Shown: positions 6,350 to 6,568 of the stretch, piece after piece
Layout of the letters: every line of letters begins with the position of its first letter
How positions within the stretch are numbered: the first letter of the stretch is position 1
Assembly: GCA_007134165.1 (NCBI GenBank)
Contig: SLLJ01000251.1
Location: 1-6,568 of the forward strand
DNA: 6,568 nt
Origin: Nitriliruptoraceae bacterium
GTDB lineage: Bacteria > Actinomycetota > Nitriliruptoria > Nitriliruptorales > Nitriliruptoraceae
Direction: 5' to 3'
Notes under the pieces: generated by a model
Told to the model about the DNA's origin: nothing
The model's input: the letters and a program-made list of their open reading frames with translations, nothing else
Databases searched by the model: none
Translations under genes and position numbers: made by a program

Positions 6350-6568
6350 CTAGAGCAGGAACTCTTCCACGGTGATGATGCCCGCCGTCACCGCGACGGT
6401 GATGCCGATGACCCGCAACCAGTGGAAGCGGTCCTCGAGCTCATGGAAGTAGTCGGTGACCTGCTCGGGTGTCCGCCCCTCCCGCTGGGCGGCGACCACC
6501 TCGTCGAGCTGGGCACGCACCACCGCGGTGTTCTCCGCGTTCGCGATCAACAGCAGCACGATGTGCTC
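6350..6568 (-). CDS. C-terminal part of a small membrane protein, unknown function (partial, runs off right edge)
   Basis: 72 codons are visible, ending in TAG at 6350-6352. The frame is open to the window edge (it begins EHIVLLLIANAEN), so the true start is probably outside; GTG 6559 is in frame but lies inside a hydrophobic segment. Codons have very high third-position GC, marking it as real. The visible part has the end of a hydrophobic segment (about residues 3-10), then a charged, helical middle (LDEVVAAQREGRTPEQVTDY, ELEDRF). A C-terminal membrane segment follows (WLRVIGITVAVTAGIITVEE). The charged middle between two hydrophobic segments would face one side of the membrane. I do not recognise the family. 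It points the same way as the UDG-like gene but is separated by 610 bases and likely hairpin terminators, so it is probably a separate transcript. Confidence 0.7.
   Translation of the reverse strand, partial: EHIVLLLIANAENTAVVRAQLDEVVAAQREGRTPEQVTDYFHELEDRFHWLRVIGITVAVTAGIITVEEFLL

Noticed and set aside
6185..6568. A plus-strand frame from GTG 6185, preceded by GGAGG, open to the right edge
   Set aside because: The GGAGG is only 3 bases from the GTG, and most of the frame is antisense to the right-edge gene, whose minus-strand codons and membrane segment are much more convincing.

Overview
The window comes from a very GC-rich bacterium. Codon third positions are almost all G or C in the real genes, GTG starts occur, and the ribosome-binding site is purine-rich, which fits Actinomycetota. 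I cannot name a genus from the sequence alone.

Layout, left to right. Bases 1-36 are the 3' end of a tRNA (T arm and acceptor strand) cut by the window edge. Bases 37-297 hold no gene I can support. Bases 298-3891 (minus strand) are one long reading frame. It encodes an amidohydrolase of the ATZ/TRZ-deaminase type, fused at its C-terminus to an S41 (tricorn/CPAF-like) peptidase domain. This frame is broken once, by an in-frame TGA at 3322-3324, seven codons before a metal-binding histidine. Everything on both sides of the TGA is in the same frame, and all expected metal ligands are present. Bases 3940-5739 (minus strand) encode a 599-residue protein made of two tandem uracil-DNA-glycosylase-like units, the second one degenerate. 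Bases 5740-6349 are a long spacer with weak repeats and hairpins but no convincing gene. Bases 6350-6568 (minus strand) are the C-terminal end of a small membrane protein that continues past the right edge.

The two large genes point the same way, are 48 bases apart, and probably form a two-gene operon read leftwards from about 5740: UDG-like protein first, amidohydrolase-peptidase second. The second gene has its own strong ribosome-binding site. I do not know of an established pathway joining these activities; the pairing is an observation, not an explanation.

The points most worth following up are the in-frame TGA (nonsense mutation, base-call error or recoding), the amidohydrolase-S41 fusion, and the internally duplicated UDG-like protein. 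No insertion sequence, CRISPR array or phage gene was seen.
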